From contig DAIMZM010000053.1 of NCBI GenBank assembly GCA_036733985.1, forward strand, positions 1 to 17,520: a stretch of 17,520 bases of DNA, in the 5' to 3' direction. Below the pieces are notes generated by a model. It was not told the DNA's origin and searched no databases. It was given only the letters and a program-made list of their open reading frames with translations. Each line of letters opens with the position of its first letter. Positions within the stretch are counted from its first letter, which is position 1. A program made the position numbers and the translations under genes. Positions 7,826-14,047 of the stretch are shown one piece after another. This DNA comes from DAIMZM01 sp036733985. Its GTDB lineage: Bacteria > Bacillota > Dehalobacteriia > UBA4068.

Positions 7826-7847
7826 GGACATCTGGCTGGATATCTGG
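7826..7847. repeat. Two 10-bp direct repeats in the ABC operon leader
   Basis: GGACATCTGG (7826-7835) and GGATATCTGG (7838-7847) differ by one base and are 2 bp apart. They lie between the 5' hairpins of the leader and the U7 hairpin. They could be a protein-binding site on DNA or RNA; no known site is recognised. Confidence 0.7.
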
Positions 7848-7850
7848 CAT

Positions 7851-7924
7851 AAAAAAAGCTGCGCGGAGGTTTACCTGCCGGCTTCTGCCGGGCCCTGTAC
7901 TTCAGATACAGGTTATTTGCAGCT
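7851..7924 (-). ncRNA. Candidate structured 5' leader element (unassigned, riboswitch-like)
   Basis: On the minus strand the transcript begins near 7927. AGCTGC (7924-7919) can pair with GCAGCT (7862-7857) as a closing stem. This stem encloses a hairpin CCTGTA/TACAGG (7912-7907 with 7899-7894), a hairpin CCGGC/GCCGG (7891-7887 with 7882-7878) and a possible 3-bp stem at 7876-7867. A T7 run (7857-7851) follows. This is a multi-branched fold ending in a U-run. I checked mentally for cobalamin, NiCo, Moco and guanidine hallmarks and did not find them, so no class is assigned. Confidence 0.4.
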
Positions 7925-7933
7925 ATCATGCTT

Positions 7934-7962
7934 ATTATAGAGATTTTGCGGTTATTTGTCAA
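7934..7962 (-). promoter_or_regulatory. Near-perfect sigma-A promoter of the ABC importer operon
   Basis: On the minus strand a perfect -35 box TTGACA (7962-7957) and a perfect -10 box TATAAT (7939-7934) are separated by exactly 17 bp. Transcription should begin near 7927, giving a leader of about 200 nt before the binding-protein ATG at 7729. Such a strong core promoter ahead of a U7 hairpin suggests control after initiation. Confidence 0.88.
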
Positions 7963-7984
7963 GCCGCCCCCAGGGGGCGGCTTT
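7963..7984. terminator. GC-rich hairpin after the DUF4367 gene
   Basis: AGCCGCCCCC (7963-7972) and the complementary AGGGGGCGGCT form a stem of 7-9 bp with a small loop. TTTCTTTC follows on the plus strand. On the minus strand, where the upstream DUF4367 gene ends at 8017, the U-tract is poor because the hairpin runs straight into the -35 box of the ABC promoter. It may still end or slow transcription from upstream. Confidence 0.45.
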
Positions 7985-8016
7985 CTTTCGCTAACAGTGC
8001 CAGGGCTTGGCGGCGG

Positions 8017-9168
8017 TCAGAGCGGTTCCGGAACCGGCTCTTCCGGGCAATCCGCCTGCAAGGCCAGGCTTTCCGCCACCCGGATCAGTTCTTCTGCCGA
8101 AAGCTGATTGGATTGCACCACAAAGAAGGTTTGCCCATCCTGCCATTCCACCGAAACCCGGCGATGGCCCGCTTCATCCGCTTCCTTCTGCCAGAGGACG
8201 AAAACAGGCCGGCCCCCCACGGTATAGCCGGGGAGCAGGGCCTGGCTTTCCCCTTCCTGGGGTTCCCGCCAGCGGGACAGGGAATAGGTCTGGCAGAAGA
8301 GGAAATCGCCGGTTTCCGGCTGCTGAAAGCAGAGGGAGAAGCGCTTCCATTCATCGTCCACCGAATTGAGCAGATAGCCTTCGGGCAGATAGCCGGGCAC
8401 ATAATACTTGGCGAAATCCGAGACGAAGATGGGGGAAGGCTCCGGCGCCGCTTCCTGCCAGGTCAGGCTTTCCGCCACCAGCAGTACCTGCTCCAAATCT
8501 AGATCCGTGGCGTCCACGCTATAGGCCAGCCGGTCGTCATGCCACATCACGCCCACCCAGGAATCGCTCACATTGGCAATGGCGTCATGGCCCTGGACCT
8601 GATGGTCGTAAACCAGCTCCGTATGTTCCGTATCCATGGAGATGCCAATGCTCAGGCTGCTGATCTGAATCAGCAACAACTCTTCCTCCAGGGTGCAGTA
8701 AGTCAGGAAGCCGTAAGTCCCGCCCTCAATGCTTTCCAGATAATAGCCCTCCGGCAGATAGCCGGGCACATAATAGCCGCTGGCGTCATCAGGCCCGGTC
8801 TCCCCCTGCTCAATGGTGATATCCACATGCCCCGCGTCCCATTCCAGGATATAGCCGAAAATATAATCCCGGAAGGCCGGGGAGGCCACCGCCAGCATGG
8901 TGGTGGCAAAGAGCAGCAACAACAGGGTCATCAGGGCAATGGCCGCTGTCCGCCGGAACCCCCCGCGCCCGGCGGCCCGCTGGGGCCGGGTTTGGCCGGC
9001 GTTGAGCAGGGCCTGGACATTCCGGCTCAGGGCAGCGGTATCCCAATCCAGATCCCGGGCCGCCGCTTCATAAGCGTCCAGCCTGGCGGCCAGCTCCCGC
9101 TGCCGGCATTCCGCCATCTCCGCCAGGATGCGCCTGCTCTCCCTGGGGCAAATCCACGCGCTAATCAT
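8017..9168 (-). CDS. DUF4367-containing membrane protein, probable anti-sigma factor
   Basis: A 383-residue protein in three parts. The N-terminal cytoplasmic region of about 70 residues is charged and helical, with one transmembrane segment at about 74-96 (TAAIALMTLLLLLFATTMLA). The extracytoplasmic part carries two DUF4367-type repeats, each opening with YYVPGYLPEGY (about 132-142 and 255-265) and closing near VAESLTWQE or VAESLALQA. The start is ATG 9168: it overlaps the stop of the sigma gene (ATGATTAG) and has AGGAGG 8-9 nt upstream. The in-frame start ten codons earlier lies inside the sigma gene. Such a pair is typical of ECF sigma/anti-sigma modules in Firmicutes. The role is inferred, because no zinc anti-sigma motif (HxxxCxxC) is visible. 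Confidence 0.8.
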   Translation of the reverse strand: MISAWICPRESRRILAEMAECRQRELAARLDAYEAAARDLDWDTAALSRNVQALLNAGQTRPQRAAGRGGFRRTAAIALMTLLLLLFATTMLAVASPAFRDYIFGYILEWDAGHVDITIEQGETGPDDASGYYVPGYLPEGYYLESIEGGTYGFLTYCTLEEELLLIQISSLSIGISMDTEHTELVYDHQVQGHDAIANVSDSWVGVMWHDDRLAYSVDATDLDLEQVLLVAESLTWQEAAPEPSPIFVSDFAKYYVPGYLPEGYLLNSVDDEWKRFSLCFQQPETGDFLFCQTYSLSRWREPQEGESQALLPGYTVGGRPVFVLWQKEADEAGHRRVSVEWQDGQTFFVVQSNQLSAEELIRVAESLALQADCPEEPVPEPL

Positions 9169-9706
9169 GGCAAGCGCCTCCTCTCCGGCTGGCGGCACGG
9201 GCCATTTTCAGGCCCCGGTGTATGCGCACCCGCACATTATTGGGAGTAACCCCTAAAATATCGCCGATCTCCCCATCGGAAAGGCCTTTGCCATAGCGGA
9301 GGAAAATCGCGTCCCGGTACATTTCCGGCAATTGATTGACCAGGCTAGCCGCCAGGGCATAGCTTTCCTGCAGGATCACGGTTTGCTCCACACTGTCCCC
9401 GCCGGGCAGGGGCCCGGCCTCCTCCTGCCAAGGCGTTTCCCGGTCCCGGGCCCGCAGCACATTGGCCGCCATATTATGGGCCATGGCCATCAGGTAAGCC
9501 TTATTTTCTTCCGGGGTATCGAATTTCAGCAGCTCCGGCCGGGCGATCAGCTTGGCGAAGGCTGCCTGCACCACATCCTCCGCCTCGGCCCGATTATTCA
9601 GCAGATTATTGGCGTATAGCAGCAGCGCTTTACTATAACGCTGATACAGCGCCAGAATCAGCTCCCGGTAGCGCTGATCCTCTATTGCAATGATTGCCAG
9701 CAACAT
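9161..9706 (-). CDS. ECF-type RNA polymerase sigma factor
   Basis: The 181-residue protein has both ECF domains. Region 2 lies at roughly residues 20-85 with the core-binding motif AEAEDVVQAAFAKLI. Region 4 lies at about 125-170 with the helix-turn-helix GLSDGEIGDILGVTPNNVRV followed by RIHRGLKMA. The ATG at 9706 has GGGGAG about 7 nt upstream. The stop overlaps the start of the DUF4367 gene, which implies coupled synthesis with its likely anti-sigma partner. It should direct RNA polymerase to a small stress or envelope regulon; the signal is unknown. Confidence 0.92.
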   Translation of the reverse strand: MLLAIIAIEDQRYRELILALYQRYSKALLLYANNLLNNRAEAEDVVQAAFAKLIARPELLKFDTPEENKAYLMAMAHNMAANVLRARDRETPWQEEAGPLPGGDSVEQTVILQESYALAASLVNQLPEMYRDAIFLRYGKGLSDGEIGDILGVTPNNVRVRIHRGLKMARAASRRGGACHD

Positions 9707-9778
9707 CTTTTTTCTCCCCTAACGGCAGGCGGATGGCACGCTTTTTCACGCAGTCATCCGGCAATGCCGGCGCAGCCT

Positions 9779-10168
9779 TTAGGCCGGGTCCTTGCCGCCT
9801 AGTTTCCGGATAATGGCGGTATCCGCCGGACAGAACTCATACTGGGAGATTTCCGCCGGGGTGATCCAGCGGAGATCATGATGTTCCAGCTTTTTGGGGC
9901 TGCCCTGGGCAATAGTGGCATTGAACAGCGTCAGATGCACCGTGGTTTTCGGATATTCATGCACCACATCCATGAACACCTGGCCGACCTGAAGGGTGAT
10001 ATCCAATTCTTCCTGGCATTCCCGGATCAGGGCCTGTTCTTTGGTCTCTCCCGCTTCCACTTTGCCGCCGGCGAACTCCCAGAGCAAAGGCAGGGCCGAA
10101 TCAGCCGGACGCTGGCAGATCAAAAACTTGTCTTTGTCCCAAATCAGGGCGGCTACCACCTCTGTCAT
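9779..10168 (-). CDS. MutT-like NUDIX hydrolase
   Basis: The 129-residue protein contains a complete Nudix box at residues 35-57: GKVEAGE, seven residues, then RECQEEL. WEFAGGK before the box and the overall length fit the MutT/NudG group, which hydrolyses oxidised or modified nucleoside triphosphates such as 8-oxo-dGTP or 5-substituted dCTP. Exact substrate is not readable. The ATG at 10168 has AAAGGTGG 9 nt upstream. A short frame upstream (start 10218) stops within this start codon (ATGA overlap). The ECF sigma gene follows 72 nt downstream on the same strand. Confidence 0.9.
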   Translation of the reverse strand: MTEVVAALIWDKDKFLICQRPADSALPLLWEFAGGKVEAGETKEQALIRECQEELDITLQVGQVFMDVVHEYPKTTVHLTLFNATIAQGSPKKLEHHDLRWITPAEISQYEFCPADTAIIRKLGGKDPA

Positions 10169-10237
10169 CTTATAAAACCACCTTTATCCAGCGCCGCGGC
10201 AACCTGCGCTTGCGCCATAATAGTTTATTTAAATTTA

Positions 10238-10271
10238 ATCATATCATATTCTCCTCCATAATGCCAGTAAA
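10238..10271 (-). promoter_or_regulatory. Candidate promoter for the NUDIX gene
   Basis: On the minus strand TTTACT (10271-10266) and TATGAT (10248-10243) are 17 bp apart; a second overlapping TATGAT lies at 10243-10238. The patch at 10219-10258 is markedly AT-rich against its surroundings. The GGAGGAG within the spacer looks like a ribosome binding site, but the transcript would start downstream of it. Confidence 0.4.
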
Positions 10272-10316
10272 AGGTTCACTTAAGGCTGGGCGGGCGTCCG
10301 GGAGCCCCTGCTTCCC

Positions 10317-10772
10317 CTAACCGGCCTGGGCTTGGACCAGCCTGGCCATGCCCTGCTTGAGCAGCTGATCCGCCTCTTTCTGATCCCGGCCCATGATGCG
10401 GAGGGCCTGGCTTTGGCTGAGGCCGGAGGCGAAGCGGAGGGCCAGGGCGGCGCGGACGGCAAGATCCGCCTGGGCCAGGGAAAAAATCAACTCCCGGCTT
10501 TCCGGGCTGGCGCTGGGAAAGGCGGCCAGCACGGCCCTGGGCTGATAAGCCGTCTTTCGGCCCAGGCAGCGGCGGTAGATGTCCGCAAGCAGCTGCCGGC
10601 ACAATTCCGCCCCGCTCTCCCGCCCCTTTAGCCGGCGGCAGACAGCGCCGCAGCTTTCCGCCACCAGGCAACAGGCCGCCTCCTGGTCGCCCAGGGTCAG
10701 GATGGCGAAGCGGTACATCAGCCGGGCTTCTTTTTCAATATCAGTATTAACGCTAAGGCTTTTTTGCTTCAT
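10317..10772 (-). CDS. Sigma-70-like protein with degenerate region 2
   Basis: The 151-residue protein has an ECF-like layout. The N-terminal helix set (EARLMYRFAILTLGDQEAAC) sits where ECF sigma factors carry region 2, and the C-terminal stretch (AALALRFASGLSQSQALRIM then MARLVQAQ) resembles the region 4 helix-turn-helix. The conserved AED-x-x-Q core-binding motif is replaced by a Cys/Ala-rich sequence (EAACCLVAESCGAVC). No anti-sigma gene is adjacent. It may be a small atypical sigma factor, a regulatory relative, or a decaying copy of an ECF gene. The ribosome binding site is weak (AAGGAT). A poor candidate promoter (TTGTAA, 19 bp, TATGAT at 10845-10840) lies upstream. Confidence 0.6.
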   Translation of the reverse strand: MKQKSLSVNTDIEKEARLMYRFAILTLGDQEAACCLVAESCGAVCRRLKGRESGAELCRQLLADIYRRCLGRKTAYQPRAVLAAFPSASPESRELIFSLAQADLAVRAALALRFASGLSQSQALRIMGRDQKEADQLLKQGMARLVQAQAG

Positions 10773-10907
10773 ATGTTTATCCTTGCTTTCAAATTTGTCA
10801 GCCTGCTTGAACCTCCCGGGCGCTTAGGCCCGCATACTTATCATACACGCCAGCGGCGCAATGATTACAAGCCCCGGCATTTTTCCGGCATTTCAGGCAA
10901 AAACCGC

Positions 10908-10936
10908 AAAGGCCATCCGGGAAACGGATGGCCTTT
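10908..10936 (-). terminator. Intrinsic terminator of the tdh-kbl operon
   Basis: The 12-bp arms AAAGGCCATCCG (10908-10919) and CGGATGGCCTTT (10925-10936) pair perfectly around a 5-nt loop. It lies about 58 nt after the kbl stop. On the minus strand the right arm ends in TTT, and GCGGTTTTTG follows. The rest of the gap 10773-10993 shows no gene. Confidence 0.8.
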
Positions 10937-10993
10937 GAGACTGGAAGAATGCAATTGTGCAAGCGGCAATTCGCGCGGAGCAGGTCTTTTAAC

Positions 10994-12184
10994 TTATAGC
11001 CCCATCTCCGCCTTGACCGCCTTGAAGCAGGCCACAGCCTGATCCAGGTCCTCCCGGCTATGGCCGGCGCTGACTTGGGTGCGGATGCGGGCCTTATCCC
11101 GGGGCACCACCGGAAAGCTGAAGGCGATGACATAGACGCCTTTTTCCAGCATCCGGCGGGCAAATTCAGCAGCCACCCGGGCGTCATAGAACATCACCGG
11201 CACGATGGGGTGGGTTCCGGGCAGCAAATCAAAGCCCAATTCCTCCATACGGCCGCGGAAATAGGCGGTATTCTCATGCACTTGATCCCGCAGCGCCGTG
11301 CTGGCGCTGAGCATCTGGAACACTTTCAGGGAGGCGGCGGCAATAGCCGGGGCCAGGGTATTGGAGAACAGATAGGGCCGGCTGCGCTGGCGCAGCAGTT
11401 GGATGATTTCCTTCCTGCCGCTGGTATAGCCGCCGGAAGCCCCGCCCAGGGCTTTGCCCAGGGTGCCGGTGACGATATCCACCCGGCCCATGACGCCGCA
11501 GTATTCCGGGGTGCCCTTGCCATGATCGCCCATAAAACCCACCGCATGGCTGTCGTCCACCATCACCAGGGCGTCGAATTCCTCCGCCAGATCGCAGATG
11601 CCCTGCAGATTGGCGATATAGCCGTCCATGGAAAACACGCCGTCGGTGGCGATCAGCTTCACCTCCGCCCCGGCTGCCGCAGCTTCTTCCAGCTTGGCCC
11701 GAAGATCAGCCATATCGTTGTTCTTGTAGCGGAACTTCTTGGCTTTGGAGAGGCGCACCCCGTCGATGATGCTGGCATGGTTCAGCTCATCGGAGATCAC
11801 CGCGTCGTTTTCAGCCAGTAAAGTCTCGAACAGGCCGCCGTTGGCGTCAAAACAGGAGGAATAGAGAATGGTATCCCCGGTTTCCAGAAAGGCGCTGACA
11901 GCAGCCTCCAAGTCCTTATGGATTTGCTGGGTGCCGCAGATAAAGCGCACGGAAGCCAGGCCGTAGCCCCAGCGTTCCAGGGCCTCTTGGGCCGCCGCCA
12001 CCAGCAGCGGGCTGTCCGCCAGGCCCAGATAATTATTGGCGCACATATTGATCACCTTGGGCCGGGCGGTGGTATCGATCAGCCCTCCCTGAGGCGTGGT
12101 GATGATCCGCTCCTCTTTGTACAGGCCCTGGGCCTTGATCTCTTCAACGATAGCGCCGTATTTCGCCAACGCGGATTTTGTCAT
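10994..12184 (-). CDS. kbl: Glycine C-acetyltransferase (2-amino-3-ketobutyrate CoA ligase)
   Basis: This 396-residue fold-type I PLP enzyme matches Kbl over its full length. The PLP lysine is K244 in GTLGKALGGASGG, the position also used in E. coli Kbl. Other family segments are present: NNYLGLADSP, SVRFICGTQQIHK, DELNHASIIDG, DGVFSMDG and the cofactor-binding VDDSHAVGFMG. It splits 2-amino-3-ketobutyrate, made by threonine dehydrogenase, with CoA into glycine and acetyl-CoA. The ATG lies 43 nt after the tdh stop with AAGGAGG just upstream, so the two are one operon. Gene order is tdh then kbl, the reverse of E. coli. Confidence 0.96.
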   Translation of the reverse strand: MTKSALAKYGAIVEEIKAQGLYKEERIITTPQGGLIDTTARPKVINMCANNYLGLADSPLLVAAAQEALERWGYGLASVRFICGTQQIHKDLEAAVSAFLETGDTILYSSCFDANGGLFETLLAENDAVISDELNHASIIDGVRLSKAKKFRYKNNDMADLRAKLEEAAAAGAEVKLIATDGVFSMDGYIANLQGICDLAEEFDALVMVDDSHAVGFMGDHGKGTPEYCGVMGRVDIVTGTLGKALGGASGGYTSGRKEIIQLLRQRSRPYLFSNTLAPAIAAASLKVFQMLSASTALRDQVHENTAYFRGRMEELGFDLLPGTHPIVPVMFYDARVAAEFARRMLEKGVYVIAFSFPVVPRDKARIRTQVSAGHSREDLDQAVACFKAVKAEMGL

Positions 12185-12227
12185 GGCAAACCCTCCTTGC
12201 TGAATCAGCTTATTTTCTCAAACAACG

Positions 12228-13274
12228 TCAGTCCAGGTTGGACCAATCCAGAACCACTTTGCCGCTTTTGCCCGTATTCATGGCGGCGAAGCCCTGTTCA
12301 TACTCCTGGGCCGGGAAACGGTGGGTGATGACGGGGTCGATCTGGAGGCCGCTTTGGAGCATGGCCGACATCTTATACCAGGTTTCGAACATCTCCCGGC
12401 CATAAATACCCTTCAGGGTCAGGCCGTTCATGATCACCTTGCTCCAGTCAATGGCGGTATCCTTCGGGATAAAGCCCAGCATGGCGATTTTGCCGTAATT
12501 GGCCATATGATTGATCATCTGATTAAAGGCCTGGGAGGAGCCGGACATTTCCAGGCCCACGTCAAAGCCTTCCGTCATCCGCAGTTCCCCCATGACCCGG
12601 GCCAGCTCCTCTCGGGCCACGTTCACCGTGCGGGTGGCCCCCAGGGTGGCGGCTAAACCCAGGCGGTAATCGTTCACATCCGTGACCACCACATGGCGGG
12701 CGCCCACATGGCGGCAGATGGCCGCGGCCATGGCGCCGATGGGGCCGGCGCCGGTGATCAGCACATCCTCGCCCACCAGGTCATAGGCTAACGCCGTATG
12801 GACGGCATTGCCCAGGGGATCGAAGCAGCTGACAATATCATCGCTGATATCCGGAGAGCAGCGCCAGACATTGGTATAAGGAATGCTCAGGTATTGGGCA
12901 AAAGCGCCGTCCCGCTGCACGCCCACGCTGACCGTATTGGGGCAATAATGCCGCCGACCGGCCAGGCAGTTGCGGCAATGGCCGCAGACGATATGCCCTT
13001 CGCCGCTGACCCGCTCGCCGATCTGGAAGCCCTTGACATTCTCTCCCAGGCCCGCGATCCGGCCCACAAATTCATGGCCGATGGTCAGGGGCGGATGCAA
13101 ATGGGCGGCCGCCCATTCATCCCAATTGTAAATATGCAGATCCGTGCCGCAGATGGAGGTTTTGCTGATCTGGATCAGCACATCGTTGATCCCCACCTGG
13201 GGGAGCGGGACTTCCTTCATCGCCAGGCCGGGCCCGGGGCCTTCCTTGACCAGCGCCAACATGGTTTTTTTCAT
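12228..13274 (-). CDS. tdh: L-threonine 3-dehydrogenase
   Basis: The 348-residue zinc-dependent medium-chain dehydrogenase has the usual Tdh length. Catalytic-zinc residues are in SICGTDLHIYN (C42) and GHEFVG (H67, E68). The structural zinc site is C97, C100, C103 and C111 in the CGHCRNCLAGRRHYC loop. The NAD motif is GAGPIG (175-180). It oxidises L-threonine to 2-amino-3-ketobutyrate for Kbl. The start is ATG 13274 because AAAGGAGG lies 7 nt upstream and the protein then begins like Tdh (MKKTMLALVKEG). The open frame extends over 100 codons further upstream, but across the intergenic region and the divergent regulator start. Expression is probably controlled by that regulator. Confidence 0.96.
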   Translation of the reverse strand: MKKTMLALVKEGPGPGLAMKEVPLPQVGINDVLIQISKTSICGTDLHIYNWDEWAAAHLHPPLTIGHEFVGRIAGLGENVKGFQIGERVSGEGHIVCGHCRNCLAGRRHYCPNTVSVGVQRDGAFAQYLSIPYTNVWRCSPDISDDIVSCFDPLGNAVHTALAYDLVGEDVLITGAGPIGAMAAAICRHVGARHVVVTDVNDYRLGLAATLGATRTVNVAREELARVMGELRMTEGFDVGLEMSGSSQAFNQMINHMANYGKIAMLGFIPKDTAIDWSKVIMNGLTLKGIYGREMFETWYKMSAMLQSGLQIDPVITHRFPAQEYEQGFAAMNTGKSGKVVLDWSNLD

Positions 13275-13324
13275 CTGGCTGCCTCCTTTTGGCCGTTTGT
13301 TTAGCGGCTGATTGCGCCCGCGGC

Positions 13325-13353
13325 TTGCCTTCAAGCCGGAAATGCGGTAAGAT
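13325..13353 (+). promoter_or_regulatory. Candidate promoter of the XRE-cupin regulator
   Basis: TTGCCT (13325-13330) and TAAGAT (13348-13353) are 17 bp apart, each a 4/6 match to consensus. The -10 box lies within the first 14-bp repeat, so a protein bound at the repeats would block it. Confidence 0.4.
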
Positions 13354-13370
13354 ATTTGCGGTAAGCTATT
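13343..13370. repeat. Two tandem 14-bp repeats in the tdh/regulator intergenic region, candidate operator
   Basis: TGCGGTAAGATATT (13343-13356) is followed directly by TGCGGTAAGCTATT (13357-13370), 13 of 14 bases identical. They lie between the divergent tdh and regulator genes, a natural place for an operator read by the XRE-family protein. A 14-bp period is not a full helical turn multiple, so the two sites would face different sides of the DNA. Confidence 0.6.
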
Positions 13371-13398
13371 TAATGTAACCACTTTGGAGGGGGATCCC

Positions 13399-13938
13399 AT
13401 GGAAATCGGCGTCAAGATCAAAACCCTGCGTACGGCTAAAGGTGTGACCCTGAAAACCCTGGCCGAACGGACCGGGCTTTCAGTGGGCTTTATCAGCAAT
13501 GTGGAGCGGGAGGTGAACAATCCCACCATCAGCTCGCTGCAAAAGATCTGCGAAGCCCTGGATACCAATCTGGCCGACTTTTTCAGCGTACCGGCCAATC
13601 ACGGCATTGTCATCCGTAAAAGCGAGGGGCAAAAGCTGGATCTGCACCGGAGCAAAGGCGCGGCCTATGCGCTGTTTCCCCTGCCGGCGAAAAAACTCCA
13701 GGCCAGCATGATCACGGTGGAGCCCGGCGGCCATTACGGCGACGCGCCCACCGGCCATGAAGGCGAGGAGATCTGTATGGTGACCCGGGGCGCTGTGGAA
13801 TTTATCGCCGGCGGCCAAAGCTATCTGCTGGAGGAAGGCGATCTGATCTATATCGACCCCTTTGTCCCCCATGAGCTGCTGAACCATAGCGACGCCCCGG
13901 CAGTGACCTACTGGGTGACGGCTTACGGACCGGCCTGA
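13399..13938 (+). CDS. XRE-family regulator with C-terminal cupin domain
   Basis: A 179-residue protein in two parts. Residues about 5-60 form an XRE helix-turn-helix (IKTLRTAKGVTLKTLAERTG, SNVEREVNNPTISSLQKIC). Residues about 100-172 form a cupin barrel (EGEEICMVTRGAVEFIAGG, LEEGDLIYIDPFVPHELLNH). This layout is common in regulators that sense a small metabolite through the cupin. The start is ATG 13399 behind GGAGGGGG; a TTG five codons earlier lies in front of the ribosome binding site. It is divergent from tdh-kbl, with 124 bp between, so control of threonine breakdown is the likely role (inference). The stop codon lies within a repeat that recurs upstream of the ThrC-like gene. Confidence 0.88.
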   Translation: MEIGVKIKTLRTAKGVTLKTLAERTGLSVGFISNVEREVNNPTISSLQKICEALDTNLADFFSVPANHGIVIRKSEGQKLDLHRSKGAAYALFPLPAKKLQASMITVEPGGHYGDAPTGHEGEEICMVTRGAVEFIAGGQSYLLEEGDLIYIDPFVPHELLNHSDAPAVTYWVTAYGPA

Positions 13939-13952
13939 TGCCGCTATTATAC
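13930..13952. repeat. Left copy of a 22-23 bp direct repeat flanking the ThrC-like gene
   Basis: CCGGCCTG, one extra A, then TGCCGCTATTATAC. The other copy, without the extra A, is at 15207-15228 in the same orientation. This copy spans the stop codon of the XRE-cupin regulator and contains a TATAAT box on the minus strand (13951-13946). Confidence 0.75.
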
Positions 13953-14011
13953 AATAGTATAGCAGCGAATGCAATCATTATAGTGAAAATAATTATCGCC
14001 ATAAACGAATT

Positions 14012-14030
14012 AGGGACAAGGCCCTTGCCC
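14012..14030 (-). terminator. Hairpin downstream of the ThrC-like gene
   Basis: On the minus strand GGGGCAAG and CTTGTCCC pair over 8 bp (one G-T pair) around a 3-nt loop, 18 nt after the stop. The following sequence (TAATTCG) is only weakly U-rich. The hairpin lies between convergent genes. Confidence 0.5.
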
Positions 14031-14047
14031 CTGCCCCGGCCTGGCTG

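Noticed and set aside
7851..7924. NiCo or cobalamin riboswitch for a nickel-type transporter
   Set aside because: The multi-stem layout is suggestive, but the conserved junction sequences of these classes, as I know them, are absent.
7756..7929. 57-codon frame running through the ABC operon leader (minus strand) from an ATG at the likely transcription start
   Set aside because: It has no ribosome binding site and unlikely composition, and its end is the terminator hairpin. It is more likely chance, though a leaderless peptide is not excluded.
9707..9760. ECF-like autoregulatory promoter (GAAAAA, 17 bp, CGTTAG) ahead of the sigma gene
   Set aside because: Transcription would start almost at the ATG and lose the GGGGAG ribosome binding site, so the match is probably fortuitous.
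13275..13598. N-terminal extension of tdh by over 100 codons in the same frame
   Set aside because: It crosses the intergenic repeats and the start of the divergent regulator. The ribosome binding site and Tdh-like N-terminus begin at 13274.
13939..13982. Two TATAAT boxes on the minus strand (13951-13946 and 13982-13977) as antisense promoters into the regulator
   Set aside because: The region is simply AT-rich and neither box has a good -35. One is part of the flanking repeat.
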